This document shows positions 34,234-43,365 of a stretch of DNA of 54,731 nucleotides, piece after piece. Under the pieces are notes generated by a model that made no database searches, had not been told where the DNA came from, and was given only the letters and a program-made list of their open reading frames with translations. Source of the stretch: Melioribacteraceae bacterium (GTDB taxonomy: Bacteria; Bacteroidota; Ignavibacteria; Ignavibacteriales; Melioribacteraceae); assembly GCA_028282005.1 (NCBI GenBank), contig JANQIV010000215.1, positions 1 through 54,731 of the forward strand, read 5' to 3'. The translations under genes were made by a program, and so were the position numbers. The stretch's first letter is position 1. The number at the start of each line of letters is the position of its first letter.

Positions 34234-37116
34234 ATGAAATACTTAACGAAAATATTAGCTATACTTTTGCTTATCCCTGTAATGTTGTTTTCACAAAATA
34301 ATTCGGAGGGACTAAAACAAGCGGCTATTGGACACATGAATGCAGGCCGTTATGGCGAAGCAATTGACCTATTGAATAAGTATATCTCTGCAAATCCAAG
34401 ACTTGCCGAAGGTTATAATCTTCGAGGTTTATCATTTGAGAAAAGGTCTCAGTTTCAAAGTTCTGTTTTAGATTTTAGAAGAGCCCGAAAACTTGATCCG
34501 AATAACAAAGAAATACAAGAAAATCTTGCAAGGGTAATAGCTATTTGGCATGCTCAGCTTTACAAAAAAATTGAAGGGCATGAAAGAGAAATAGCTATCG
34601 ATCCGACATTCCCTTTCAACTATTTAGAGATTGGAAAATCTTACCGCTGGTTAGAGGAATGGGATCTTGCCGAAGAGTGGTACGACAGATATTTGGAAAG
34701 AGATGATAATGCATCTCCTGATGAAATAATTCGATACTCAGAAATTCTCGCAAAAAATGAACACATTAAGAAAGGGGAAATAATCCTAAAAAAATGGGTG
34801 GATAGATACCCTGAGGATTGGAGGCTGTGGAGCAGATACGGCTATTTTACAATGTGGCTTGGTAACAATAGAAATGCTATAAATGCGTTTGAAACTGCAC
34901 TCGGATTCAAACCATTCTTTAAAGAAGCACAAGACGGTTTAGATCAAGCAAAAAAGGAAGCTTATTTAACTCAATACGATCCACGCTCTTTCGAAGCTGT
35001 TTACGCAATAGATAGATATTATAATAGATTGAAGCGTAATCCTGATGATTATGAAACGAGGTTTAAACTAGTTGATGAATTAATTAAAGAAGAACGTATT
35101 GAAGAAGCCTTAGATCAAATCTTAATTTTAGGAGTTGATCACTCAGACGACGATAGATATGATCCCCTTTTCGATTATGTAACTACATTTAGGGATTCGG
35201 TTTACAGAGACAGAATTGAAGCTTATGAAGAAACATTAACAGACAACGCTGGTGATAAAGAAGCTGCTAAAAATGCTGCGCGTTATTATGAATATTTGCA
35301 AGAATATGACAACGCTGTTTTTATTTTGGATAATTATTTTCAGCAGGTTCCGGATGAAACCGACAAAGACATGAGATACCAATATGCAAGAGCATTGGCA
35401 TGGGGAAGAGATTTTGACGGGGCAATAGATATTGTTGACGGGTTGCTGGAGGATTACCCCGACGACCTGGAGTATCAGCTATTCAGAGCCCAGCTTTCTG
35501 TTTGGAATAGCCGTGATTTGGAGGTAGCTAGGGAGTATTTAGATAATGTTTTAACTGCAGATTCTACGGTTGTTGATGCATTAATTGCGAGTGGTTCATT
35601 GGCATTATTGGATCAGGAGTTTGAATTAGCTCAAGATTTTGCTGATAAGGCGTCTGAACTTGATCCTTTAAATGATGAGGTAATTAAGCTTCAGTCAAAT
35701 ATTGATTTCCAATTACTTAGGGCCGAAGAAGAAAGGCTCTATGAAATTCTTGAGGAAGGCAGGGAACTTGTAATTCAAGGGGATCATGAAAGTGCATTAC
35801 CTTTCTATGAAGACTACATTGATCAAGCTGAGCCAAATCTTTTTATTCAAAAGGAGTATGGAGATGTTCTCTTTGCTGCGGATAGACTTGAAGAAGCCAA
35901 ATCAATTTATGATCAAGTATTACTTGATGGCTATAATTATGAAGCAGCACTTCAAAGCGCAAAAGTATCATACACAATGGGAGATTCTCTCGGTGCATTA
36001 ATCGGATTTAAAACTTTAGTTAATGAAGAACCGGAAGAATTTGAACCGAGATTATATCTAGCAGATAGTTATGCAAAGTTAAATGAGAATGATTCTGCAA
36101 GAGTAATTTACGATTCTTTATTGACAACTTGGGATTTAGATTCTTCTCAAGTGGCAATGGTTGAACAAAGGTTAGACTGGCTGCCTGTAACCGGATTAAG
36201 GGGCATATTAGCTACTTTCCCAAGTACAGTCGGATTTGCACCTTCGCTTTCTTGGTATACTGACAATTTGGGTTTTGGTTTTACTAATTGGGGTGGCAGA
36301 CTTGAGCTTGGTGTACTTGAGTTTCTCTCAATCGGAGTGTCTTTCCAGCGGCATTTTTTATCTGCTAATGAATCAAGCCTGGATGAAGATGTAACCAGTA
36401 CTTACTTATTTACGGGGGATCGGACTTTTACAACTTTTCAAGGGCATCTTTTTTTGAGGTTTGGTGAATATGTTTCTTCAGGGATAGGGCTTGGTTTAGT
36501 GAATGTCTCCGGAGATACAACTCAAACTGAGCAAATGGATATTTTCGTTAGATATGAGCCGAACGACGATTTTTTTATTCAAGGTACTGTAACTAACTCG
36601 GATGCGGCATTAATTCTTTATTCGCCATATTTAATTGATAACAGATTCTCTTCGCGTTTTTATAGAGTCGCAGGAAAGTTTATTCACAAATCCGGATTTC
36701 TTGTGAGAAGTCACTTCCAATATCTGACAGTGAATGACTCAAACGAAGGTAATGATTTTATGCTGAGAATAGGACGGCGGTTTGAAGAATATATTCTCGG
36801 TGGATATGAATATTTATTTACAAATTACAGATTTACATCAAATCTTTATTATTCACCTAATAATTTCGAATCCCACAGTTTTTGGGTGGATATTCCGTTG
36901 GAAGAAAAAGATGAACTTGAAGTTACAATTGGTGGTAAACTAGGTTATGTGCCTAGCAATGATTTTATAGTTCTTGGGGGAAATATTGAAGCAACAGTTA
37001 AAATAGACGAAAACCTTTTGCTTTCAGCTAGAACGGCTGTTGGCTCAACTACAAGAGATAACGCTTCTTACAGATTTTTCTCAGGGCAGCTTTCACTTTA
37101 TTGGAATATTTTTTAA
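34234..37116 (+). CDS. TPR protein with C-terminal outer-membrane beta-barrel
   Basis: Signal peptide 1-20 ('VMLFSQ'). TPR repeats span about 28-640 (e.g. 'GEAIDLLNKYISANPRLAEGY' broken by the next helix). From about 650 onward the protein is beta-rich with alternating aromatic strands and a final aromatic residue ('SLYWNIF'), typical of an outer-membrane barrel, most like YaiO. Periplasmic TPR plus barrel is also the plan of PgaA and BcsC, which export secreted polysaccharides. Being last in the SGNH-MBOAT run, it could be the exporter of the acylated glycan. 960 residues. Confidence 0.8.
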   Translation: MKYLTKILAILLLIPVMLFSQNNSEGLKQAAIGHMNAGRYGEAIDLLNKYISANPRLAEGYNLRGLSFEKRSQFQSSVLDFRRARKLDPNNKEIQENLARVIAIWHAQLYKKIEGHEREIAIDPTFPFNYLEIGKSYRWLEEWDLAEEWYDRYLERDDNASPDEIIRYSEILAKNEHIKKGEIILKKWVDRYPEDWRLWSRYGYFTMWLGNNRNAINAFETALGFKPFFKEAQDGLDQAKKEAYLTQYDPRSFEAVYAIDRYYNRLKRNPDDYETRFKLVDELIKEERIEEALDQILILGVDHSDDDRYDPLFDYVTTFRDSVYRDRIEAYEETLTDNAGDKEAAKNAARYYEYLQEYDNAVFILDNYFQQVPDETDKDMRYQYARALAWGRDFDGAIDIVDGLLEDYPDDLEYQLFRAQLSVWNSRDLEVAREYLDNVLTADSTVVDALIASGSLALLDQEFELAQDFADKASELDPLNDEVIKLQSNIDFQLLRAEEERLYEILEEGRELVIQGDHESALPFYEDYIDQAEPNLFIQKEYGDVLFAADRLEEAKSIYDQVLLDGYNYEAALQSAKVSYTMGDSLGALIGFKTLVNEEPEEFEPRLYLADSYAKLNENDSARVIYDSLLTTWDLDSSQVAMVEQRLDWLPVTGLRGILATFPSTVGFAPSLSWYTDNLGFGFTNWGGRLELGVLEFLSIGVSFQRHFLSANESSLDEDVTSTYLFTGDRTFTTFQGHLFLRFGEYVSSGIGLGLVNVSGDTTQTEQMDIFVRYEPNDDFFIQGTVTNSDAALILYSPYLIDNRFSSRFYRVAGKFIHKSGFLVRSHFQYLTVNDSNEGNDFMLRIGRRFEEYILGGYEYLFTNYRFTSNLYYSPNNFESHSFWVDIPLEEKDELEVTIGGKLGYVPSNDFIVLGGNIEATVKIDENLLLSARTAVGSTTRDNASYRFFSGQLSLYWNIF

Positions 37117-37222
37117 AAGAAAGTTCATAATATTTGAATTTCTTAATATTTATTTTTGTTGTTAGTTATAAATAATTATTAATGACTTTCGATAATAAAT
37201 CAGAAATAAAAGAAAGACAGCC

Positions 37223-37594
37223 ATGATAGAAATAAAAATATCAACAAATGCAGCAATTATCTTATTAACTGAAAGAATGAGATATGAACTCAAATTAAGA
37301 AAGAGGGCAGGCATAGTTGCTCCTGAGCATGAACTCGAAACTTTGAGTCAGAAAGACTTGATGAGTATTGCTGAAACTTCAGCTTTCGATTTGGTATTTT
37401 TACTTCCCGCGGAGATTTTATCTGAAAAAAATAATCTTGGTGATATTATTTATAGATCAATAAAATCATTATCAAAGGTTTATAATAGAGAAGAATTTAA
37501 TCTTTACACACGTGAAAGAGCTCACAGCTTGATCAAACCAACTGAAGCAATATTTAAGTTTACAGTTAAAAAAGAAGATTTTCAGTATAACTAA
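37223..37594 (+). CDS. Small hypothetical protein
   Basis: 123 residues, no signal peptide or membrane segment; mixed alpha/beta with many charged residues. I do not recognise the family. ATG at 37223 follows a purine-rich GAAAGAC. The gene ends by overlapping the stop of nadB (opposite strand) by four bases (CTAA), a compact convergent junction. The intact frame in a tightly packed region supports it as real. Confidence 0.55.
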   Translation: MIEIKISTNAAIILLTERMRYELKLRKRAGIVAPEHELETLSQKDLMSIAETSAFDLVFLLPAEILSEKNNLGDIIYRSIKSLSKVYNREEFNLYTRERAHSLIKPTEAIFKFTVKKEDFQYN

Positions 37595-39174
37595 TTTATT
37601 TGTACAAACTTTGAGTCTTTCCCTTTAGTCTGCACAATATGAAACTTCAATTCGTTATTTGAGTCTGGGTAGTCGTCTCTTAAGTGAGTGCCTCTGCTTT
37701 CTTGTCTGAGAAGAGCAGAATTTATAACCAATTTTGCAGTATCGAATAAAAACCTTATTCTTAAGTCATTTAGTTCATTTTGGTCAATTTGAAATTCAGT
37801 TTTCAGCTTTTCAAGTTTATTTGAAGCTTTGTTTAATGAAGATTCATTCCGAACAATTCCAACCCGTTTTGTCATTATTTTCTGAACCTTTTTTTTCACT
37901 TTCAAAAACTTAGCTTCGTTATCAGGTGAAAGCGAGATTAACTTTATTTCAGAATTAAATTCTGTTTTTGGTTCATGAATTTTTTTAACTGCTTCATCAA
38001 CAGCTATTTTCCCGAATACCAGACATTCAAGCAGAGAGTTACTTGCAAGCCTGTTAGCTCCGTTTACACCGGTAATTGCAGCCTCACCAAAAGCAAACAA
38101 TCCTTCAATATTTGTTTGTGCTGCTAAATTAGTTCTAATTCCGCCAATTAAATAATGTGCTGCAGGGGCAACCGGAATGAGGTCCTTTGTAATATCAATT
38201 CCAAACGAAGATGCTTTTTCATGAATATTCTTAAACCGTTCCTTTAAGTAGTCGCCATCTAAGTGTGAGGCCTTTAAATACATAAAATCGCTATCAGCTT
38301 TCTCCATTTCCTTATGAACAGACCGTGAGACAATATCTCTTGGGGATAATTCCGCCAGTTTGTTGTACTTTGGCATGAATCGTTCTTTATTGATGTTTAA
38401 TAGATGAGCACCTTCGCCTCGCAAAGCTTCGCCGATTAAAAATGTTTCTCCGCTTTCCGAATAAAACGATGTCGGGTGAAACTGAACAAATTCCATATTT
38501 GCAACTTCAGCCCCGGCTTCATATGCTATTGCAATACCATCGCCGGTAGTTGTTTCCGGATTTGTGCTTCTTCTAAAAATACCGGCAGCCCCTCCGGTAG
38601 CAATAAAAGTAGATTTAGAGTTGAATCTAATATTTTCTCCTGAAATAAAATCAAAACCAACTGCACCAAAACATTCATTTTGCTGCACTAAAAGCGAGTG
38701 GATAAAAATATTCTCAAACAAAGTTATGTTTTTGCTTTCTTTGACTTTTGGAATTAAAAAATTAACAAGTTCGATTCCGGTAGCATTACCACCGGCATGC
38801 AGAACGCGCCTTCTGCTATGCCCTCCTTCTTTCCCTAACTCAAATTCTCCACCTCTTTTGTCAAAATTCATCCCCATATTGATTAAATCGTTTACACGAT
38901 CTACTCCTTCGGTTACAAGAATTCTTACGGCCTGTTCATTACCCAATTCACGTCCGGTTTTAAAGGTATCTTCGAAATGAATATCCGGTGAGTCATCTTC
39001 TGCTATTGCAGCGGCGATGCCGCCTTGGGCCCAGCTGGTATTACTTATATTTAATTCTGTTTTTGTTACTAATGCTACTTTACCGCTTTTAGCCGCATGA
39101 ATTGAAGCATAAAGACCTGCCAAACCTGAACCAATAATAACAAAGTCAAAATCAAAATTTTTTACTGGAAGCAC
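37591..39174 (-). CDS. nadB: L-aspartate oxidase
   Basis: FAD flavoprotein that oxidises L-aspartate to iminoaspartate, the first step of de novo NAD synthesis. The N-terminal dinucleotide-binding motif is 'IIGSGLAGLYASIHAA', followed by 'SNTSWAQGGIAAA' and 'GGHSRRRVLHAGG', diagnostic for NadB versus succinate dehydrogenase. 'VAPAAHYLIGGIRTN' carries active-site residues. 527 residues; GTG start at 39174 with GAAAAAGG upstream. nadA and nadC are not nearby. Confidence 0.95.
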   Translation of the reverse strand: MLPVKNFDFDFVIIGSGLAGLYASIHAAKSGKVALVTKTELNISNTSWAQGGIAAAIAEDDSPDIHFEDTFKTGRELGNEQAVRILVTEGVDRVNDLINMGMNFDKRGGEFELGKEGGHSRRRVLHAGGNATGIELVNFLIPKVKESKNITLFENIFIHSLLVQQNECFGAVGFDFISGENIRFNSKSTFIATGGAAGIFRRSTNPETTTGDGIAIAYEAGAEVANMEFVQFHPTSFYSESGETFLIGEALRGEGAHLLNINKERFMPKYNKLAELSPRDIVSRSVHKEMEKADSDFMYLKASHLDGDYLKERFKNIHEKASSFGIDITKDLIPVAPAAHYLIGGIRTNLAAQTNIEGLFAFGEAAITGVNGANRLASNSLLECLVFGKIAVDEAVKKIHEPKTEFNSEIKLISLSPDNEAKFLKVKKKVQKIMTKRVGIVRNESSLNKASNKLEKLKTEFQIDQNELNDLRIRFLFDTAKLVINSALLRQESRGTHLRDDYPDSNNELKFHIVQTKGKDSKFVQIN

Positions 39175-39257
39175 AAAAACCTTTTTCTCTTTGGCTGAGA
39201 AAAATACATTATTTATTATATAAAAACATCAAATAATAAGAGAAAAAGGAAGGATTA

Positions 39258-39929
39258 TTAATTATTGATTTCGATAAGATCAAAATATAGTTGATCAAAT
39301 CCTAAAAACTCTTGAAGCCAAGCAGCAAATCCATCTCCTTTCAACACTGCTTCAGCTTTAACAATACCAATTTGAGGTGCAAGCCACTCTGTAAGATAAT
39401 TTGTTTTTGTTCCATATTCAGTAAATATACTTTCAATTTTTACACAACTTAGGTCACCTAATTCAGTTGAAACTGTTTCGTATCCAACAACTTTACCTTT
39501 TACAGATAATGAAACAGTATCTTCTTCATTTACAATTTCAAATCCATCCCACGCCCATGTCATTCCTTGTTTAAGATTTTTGGGGAATCTTAAAACCGGT
39601 TCGCTGTATTTTACATCATTGCCGAAAAATAGTATTTCGTTTTTTGAACTAGTTACATAAATACCGTCAGATTTTGAAATGTAGCTTTGCTGGTAAAATA
39701 TTCCCGATGTTTCGTAAGTTATGAAAATCTCTTCATCCTTCCATTCCATAAAGGCTTCTACGTCACCAAAGTTTGTATCAAAAAGATAGTTTACTTCGGT
39801 ATCTAAAGGAAAATATTTTTCAACGGAGTAACTATCATTTGAAGAGGTCGAAATACTTAAATGAGCCAAATCTTGCCCGAGGGTAATAAAATAAAGAGCC
39901 GTAGAAGATAAAATTATTTTAAAGATCAT
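39258..39929 (-). CDS. Secreted hypothetical protein
   Basis: 223 residues. A hydrophobic N-terminus (about 1-18) is probably a signal peptide. The mature part is beta-rich: 'YFPLDTEVNYLFDTNFGDVE' near the start, 'LRFPKNLKQGMTWAWDG' in the middle and 'TEWLAPQIGIVKAEAVL' near the end. This pattern of a 'starting-length' motif and 'LAPqvGiVk' recurs in uncharacterised exported proteins of this branch (DUF3108-like in outline). Function unknown. It lies 83 bases upstream of nadB on the same strand. Confidence 0.7.
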   Translation of the reverse strand: MIFKIILSSTALYFITLGQDLAHLSISTSSNDSYSVEKYFPLDTEVNYLFDTNFGDVEAFMEWKDEEIFITYETSGIFYQQSYISKSDGIYVTSSKNEILFFGNDVKYSEPVLRFPKNLKQGMTWAWDGFEIVNEEDTVSLSVKGKVVGYETVSTELGDLSCVKIESIFTEYGTKTNYLTEWLAPQIGIVKAEAVLKGDGFAAWLQEFLGFDQLYFDLIEINN

Positions 39930-40062
39930 GATGAACTTTGTTTGTCTATTAGTTTTACTAAAAATAAGTTTTGTGATTAATTTTAGTATTAAGAGAATTT
40001 TAACAAAAGATTAATTTATTATGAAGAAGTTGGACGATTAAATAATATTTAATTAATGTTTT

Positions 40063-40079
40063 GTTAATTCTTACTTAAC
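40063..40079. promoter_or_regulatory. Inverted repeat GTTAA-N7-TTAAC, copy 1
   Basis: A 17-base dyad (GTTAA, 7-base spacer, TTAAC) lies 45 bases upstream of a small gene. The same dyad with the same spacer recurs at 40311-40327 ahead of the next small gene, which suggests a shared operator. The regulator is unknown. Confidence 0.4.
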
Positions 40080-40123
40080 AGTATGATATTATATTCTATT
40101 CTAAAAAGAAGGTGTCAACCCGA

Positions 40124-40297
40124 ATGCCTAAAAGAAAAAAAGAACTTTTCATTTTTTCGGAACTTGTGGAGATTCTAAAGGAACATGAATTAGATAAATT
40201 GCTGTTATTAATAAGGACTAATCAACTTGTACAACTTAGAAAAGAAATTATTTTTTATTTGGTAAAATACAGAAAATCTTTAGCTCACGTGTTGTAA
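40124..40297 (+). CDS. Small basic/leucine-rich protein, unknown
   Basis: 57 residues from ATG at 40124 (an in-frame GTG at 40112 overlaps a likely AAGAAGG ribosome site). It begins with a basic 'PKRKK' segment and then forms amphipathic leucine-rich helices. No homologue recognised. Support comes from the ribosome site and the dyad at 40063; it is short enough to be doubtful. Confidence 0.45.
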   Translation: MPKRKKELFIFSELVEILKEHELDKLLLLIRTNQLVQLRKEIIFYLVKYRKSLAHVL

Positions 40298-40310
40298 GCT
40301 GTTTTGTCTT

Positions 40311-40327
40311 GTTAATCTTGAATTAAC
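40311..40327. promoter_or_regulatory. Inverted repeat GTTAA-N7-TTAAC, copy 2
   Basis: Same 5-7-5 dyad as at 40063-40079, followed by a further TTAAC at 40334-40338. It lies about 65 bases before the start of the small membrane protein gene. Confidence 0.4.
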
Positions 40328-40391
40328 AATTAATTAACATCGTCCCTCTCCCAAATTTATTATTATTAATTAGTTGACAAATTTAAAGATC

Positions 40392-40565
40392 ATGTTTAGT
40401 ATCTGGATACCATTATATTTATTAATATGTGCAGTGCTTACTTCTTTCTTAGCAAAGACAAGAAATAGGAATACTGTTAACTGGTTTTATATTGGATTCA
40501 TATTTGGAATATTTGGTATTATTTCAGTTCTGTTCACTCCTAAGATAGATTCCGAAATACTCTAA
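40392..40565 (+). CDS. Small two-span membrane protein
   Basis: 57 residues from ATG at 40392 (TTG at 40374 would add six). There are two hydrophobic helices (about 3-20 and 31-48) separated by a basic loop 'KTRNRNTVNW'. 'WFYIGFIFGIFGIISVLF' is reminiscent of short membrane proteins annotated only as hypothetical. It precedes a DUF1523-like gene and the sensor kinase on the same strand, but with gaps of about 100 bases. Confidence 0.55.
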   Translation: MFSIWIPLYLLICAVLTSFLAKTRNRNTVNWFYIGFIFGIFGIISVLFTPKIDSEIL

Positions 40566-40673
40566 TATCCTATTTGATTTAAATCAACTTTTAGAAATCA
40601 ATTAATAATTATCATTGAATAAAATTATTTTAGCAGATATATTGTCGCTAGACATTAACAATGGTCAATTGTG

Positions 40674-41024
40674 ATGAGAGGTATAGTTAGATTCTTTGGT
40701 ACAATAGCAGTATTGATGTCAATAGTTACTGCCGGTGCGATTTTTTTTGAATCATATTTAACAACTGAAATTGTTGAAGCAAAAGTTGTTCAGTTAATTT
40801 CAGTAAAAGGTAAATTTGATTCAGTTGAAAGAATAGTTGTTACTAAAAATGAAACCTTCGACAATAATGATAATTATTACCAGGGCAAAGACAAATCCGC
40901 TGAAATTCAAAGCAAATTGAAAAAAAACAAGGTCTACAAATTTAAAGTTGTTGGTTATAAGTTTAGAGAACACGTGCCGCTGTTTTTTTCAAAAAATAGA
41001 AATATTATTTCAATTGTAGAATAA
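40674..41024 (+). CDS. Membrane-anchored small protein, DUF1523-like
   Basis: 116 residues. One N-terminal membrane helix (about 5-25) precedes a beta-rich extracytoplasmic domain with 'ERIVVTKNETFDNND', '...SAEIQSKLKKNKVYKFKVVGYKF' and 'NRNIISI'. This order of 'V-x-x-N-E-D/T', a helix of Ala/Lys and a closing 'Y-G/K-x-R ... N-I' resembles DUF1523; the assignment is by eye. ATG at 40674; a GTG directly before it is in frame. Function unknown. Confidence 0.6.
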   Translation: MRGIVRFFGTIAVLMSIVTAGAIFFESYLTTEIVEAKVVQLISVKGKFDSVERIVVTKNETFDNNDNYYQGKDKSAEIQSKLKKNKVYKFKVVGYKFREHVPLFFSKNRNIISIVE

Positions 41025-41101
41025 TGAACTTTCCTTCCTGATTGCGCATTTCTTATTATTTATTTTAATATTTTTGACCATCAGTAATTTAGAATACATA
41101 A

Positions 41102-42670
41102 ATGCAAAATGTTTTAAAACGTATCGGTTTGTTTATAGTTGCAATAGTATTATTGCCAACAATTGTTTTGATTTCATTTCAATTGAACTCACTTGGCAAA
41201 AACGAAGAAATGCTGCAGGAAATTTACAGCAATCAACTTGATGCAATTCTCTTTTCGGTTAATCAATATTCGGAAGACCTTACAGAAAGCTGGGTAAATG
41301 ATATTGTAAACAGTTTCAGTAATCCATCTGTAGCAAATAAATTTGATGAAACAGCATTAGAAATGTTTAGCTTAAATCCGTTTATGAGAATGATTTTTGT
41401 TTATAATGCAGATACCAAAGAAAACCGCTCAATCGTGCAAGTAATGCGGCAAATTGAAATTGAAGAAAATCTATCAATGGTAAATGAGATAATTTCTAAG
41501 CAGAAAAATAAGATTGAAAGGTTATTTGAATATAAGAAATCAGATTACAGAAAAATTGAACCGGTTTTTAATTCTGTACCGGATATAAGTAATATGCTGC
41601 TTTTTGTAATAGATTCAGTTCATGTCGGTGGTATAGTATTTTTACCGGATATTTTTGCGAAAGAACTACTTGAACCCAAAATGCGGTCAATATCGAGAGA
41701 TAAGTTTATTATTAATATTTTTAATAGTGATTCAAAGCAAGTAATTAGCCAGACTGAAAAAGGCGAATTTCTTAAACCTCAGCAAACTAGGGAACTTTGG
41801 CTGCTACCGGGTTATAGTTTGGGTATTACTTTAAAGGGAGAAACAATACACAGCTTAGTAAAAAACAGAACATACAATTTTATACTAATTGTTGTAATGC
41901 TTTCATTGCTTCTAATTTTTGGATTATGGGTTATTGTAAAAAGTATAAATAAAGAAATAAAATTAGCTCAAGTAAAATCCGAATTTGTTTCTAATGTATC
42001 GCATGAGTTGAGGACACCACTTGCATTGATTTCCATGTTTGCAGAAACATTGGAAATGGGGAGGATAAGATCGGAAGAAAAGAAGCAAGAATATTACAAA
42101 ATAATAAGCAGGGAAACCGGAAGGCTCAGCCGTATCGTAAATACAATATTGAACTTCTCTAAAATGGAAGCCGGCAAAAGAAAATTCAACATGATGCAAA
42201 ATGATCTAAATGAAATTGTAAGAAAGATTATCGGTACATATAGTTTTCATGTTGAGAATAAAGGATTTAAGGCAATATTCAATGAGGCAAATGAAAATTT
42301 AGATGTAAAAGTTGATGAAGAAGCAGTCTCAGAGGCATTGATAAATTTGATCGACAACGCAATGAAATACAGCCGTGATATCAAAGAAATCGAAATCACA
42401 ACGGGATTGAAAAATGATAAAGCCTTCATTGAAGTGAAAGATCACGGTATTGGAATATCAGCTGATGATCAAAAAAAAATTTTCGAAAAATTCTACAGAG
42501 TGCCAACCGGCTTAGTTCACAACGTAAAAGGAACCGGGCTAGGTTTAACATTAGTAAAGCAAATTATGGATCATCACAATGGTGATATTCAATTAAAAAG
42601 TGAAATGGAAAGAGGGAGTTCATTTAAATTGATATTCCCTATTAATAATAATCATAATGATGAAGTTTAG
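41102..42670 (+). CDS. Sensor histidine kinase
   Basis: 522 residues. TM1 (about 8-28), a periplasmic sensor region (about 30-255), TM2 (about 258-280), then HisKA with phospho-acceptor His301 in 'SNVSHELRTPLALI', and HATPase_c with N box 'LIDNAMKYS', G1 'VKDHGIGIS' and G2 'GTGLGLTLVKQIM'. It autophosphorylates and signals to the response regulator encoded 5 bases downstream. The stimulus is not evident. Confidence 0.95.
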   Translation: MQNVLKRIGLFIVAIVLLPTIVLISFQLNSLGKNEEMLQEIYSNQLDAILFSVNQYSEDLTESWVNDIVNSFSNPSVANKFDETALEMFSLNPFMRMIFVYNADTKENRSIVQVMRQIEIEENLSMVNEIISKQKNKIERLFEYKKSDYRKIEPVFNSVPDISNMLLFVIDSVHVGGIVFLPDIFAKELLEPKMRSISRDKFIINIFNSDSKQVISQTEKGEFLKPQQTRELWLLPGYSLGITLKGETIHSLVKNRTYNFILIVVMLSLLLIFGLWVIVKSINKEIKLAQVKSEFVSNVSHELRTPLALISMFAETLEMGRIRSEEKKQEYYKIISRETGRLSRIVNTILNFSKMEAGKRKFNMMQNDLNEIVRKIIGTYSFHVENKGFKAIFNEANENLDVKVDEEAVSEALINLIDNAMKYSRDIKEIEITTGLKNDKAFIEVKDHGIGISADDQKKIFEKFYRVPTGLVHNVKGTGLGLTLVKQIMDHHNGDIQLKSEMERGSSFKLIFPINNNHNDEV

Positions 42671-42675
42671 AGGAA

Positions 42676-43365
42676 ATGATGATTAAAATTCTTATAGTAG
42701 AAGATGAACCCAGCATGAGATTGGGATTAAAAGATAATTTAGAATTTGAAGGCTACGAAGTTGACTTTGCGGAAGATGGGGTAATTGGATTGGAAAAAAT
42801 TAGAGAGAATAATTACAATTTAATTTTACTCGATGTAATGTTGCCGAACATGTCCGGCTTTGATGTTTGTAAAACTGTAAGAAAGGAAGGGATTAAAACG
42901 CCTATTATTCTTTTAACTGCCAAAGGCGAAGAGATAGATAAAGTGCTGGGATTGGAATTAGGTGCTGATGATTATGTTACAAAACCATTCAGCTTAAGAG
43001 AATTAATTGCAAGAATAAAAGCTGTATTGAGAAGAAGTGATGATATCAAAAATGAAGTTAATGATAATGAAATAACTTTGGGCAAACTTAAAATCAACTT
43101 TGTTAATTACACTGCTTTTGAAAATAGTGAAGAAGTGCAAATGTCGCATAAAGAATACGAAGTTTTAAATTATTTGTGGAAAAGAAAGAATGAAACTGTA
43201 AGCCGTGACAAACTGCTAAAAGATGTTTGGGGTGAAGATGTTTACATAACTACAAGAACAATTGATAACTTCATTCTAAAGCTGCGACAAAAAATTGAAT
43301 CGGATACAAAACATCCAAAGATAATTTTAACTGTGCACGGAATTGGATATAAATTAGTTAATTAA
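42676..43365 (+). CDS. OmpR/PhoB-family response regulator
   Basis: Receiver domain (1-120) with acidic pocket 'EDE', phospho-acceptor Asp53 in 'LILLDVMLPNMSG' and Lys in 'ADDYVTKPFSLREL'. A winged-helix Trans_reg_C domain (about 130-229) contains 'VSRDKLLKDVWGEDVYITTRTIDNF' split across its recognition helix. Two ATGs occur in a row (42676 and 42679) after GAGG; the second has better spacing. OmpR-type regulators bind direct repeats about 10-11 bases apart, the layout seen upstream of 49873, 50382 and 51590. Its 3' end overlaps lepB by 12 bases on the other strand. Confidence 0.95.
   Translation: MMIKILIVEDEPSMRLGLKDNLEFEGYEVDFAEDGVIGLEKIRENNYNLILLDVMLPNMSGFDVCKTVRKEGIKTPIILLTAKGEEIDKVLGLELGADDYVTKPFSLRELIARIKAVLRRSDDIKNEVNDNEITLGKLKINFVNYTAFENSEEVQMSHKEYEVLNYLWKRKNETVSRDKLLKDVWGEDVYITTRTIDNFILKLRQKIESDTKHPKIILTVHGIGYKLVN

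Noticed and set aside
37591..39174. Succinate dehydrogenase/fumarate reductase flavoprotein
   Set aside because: The SNTSWAQGG and GGHSRRRVLHAGG motifs and the lack of neighbouring sdh subunits point to L-aspartate oxidase.
42676..43365. Assignment of this response regulator as PhoB controlling the TGAC arrays
   Set aside because: The OmpR fold and repeat spacing are compatible, but no phosphate genes are nearby and any OmpR-family regulator would fit, so no gene name is given.
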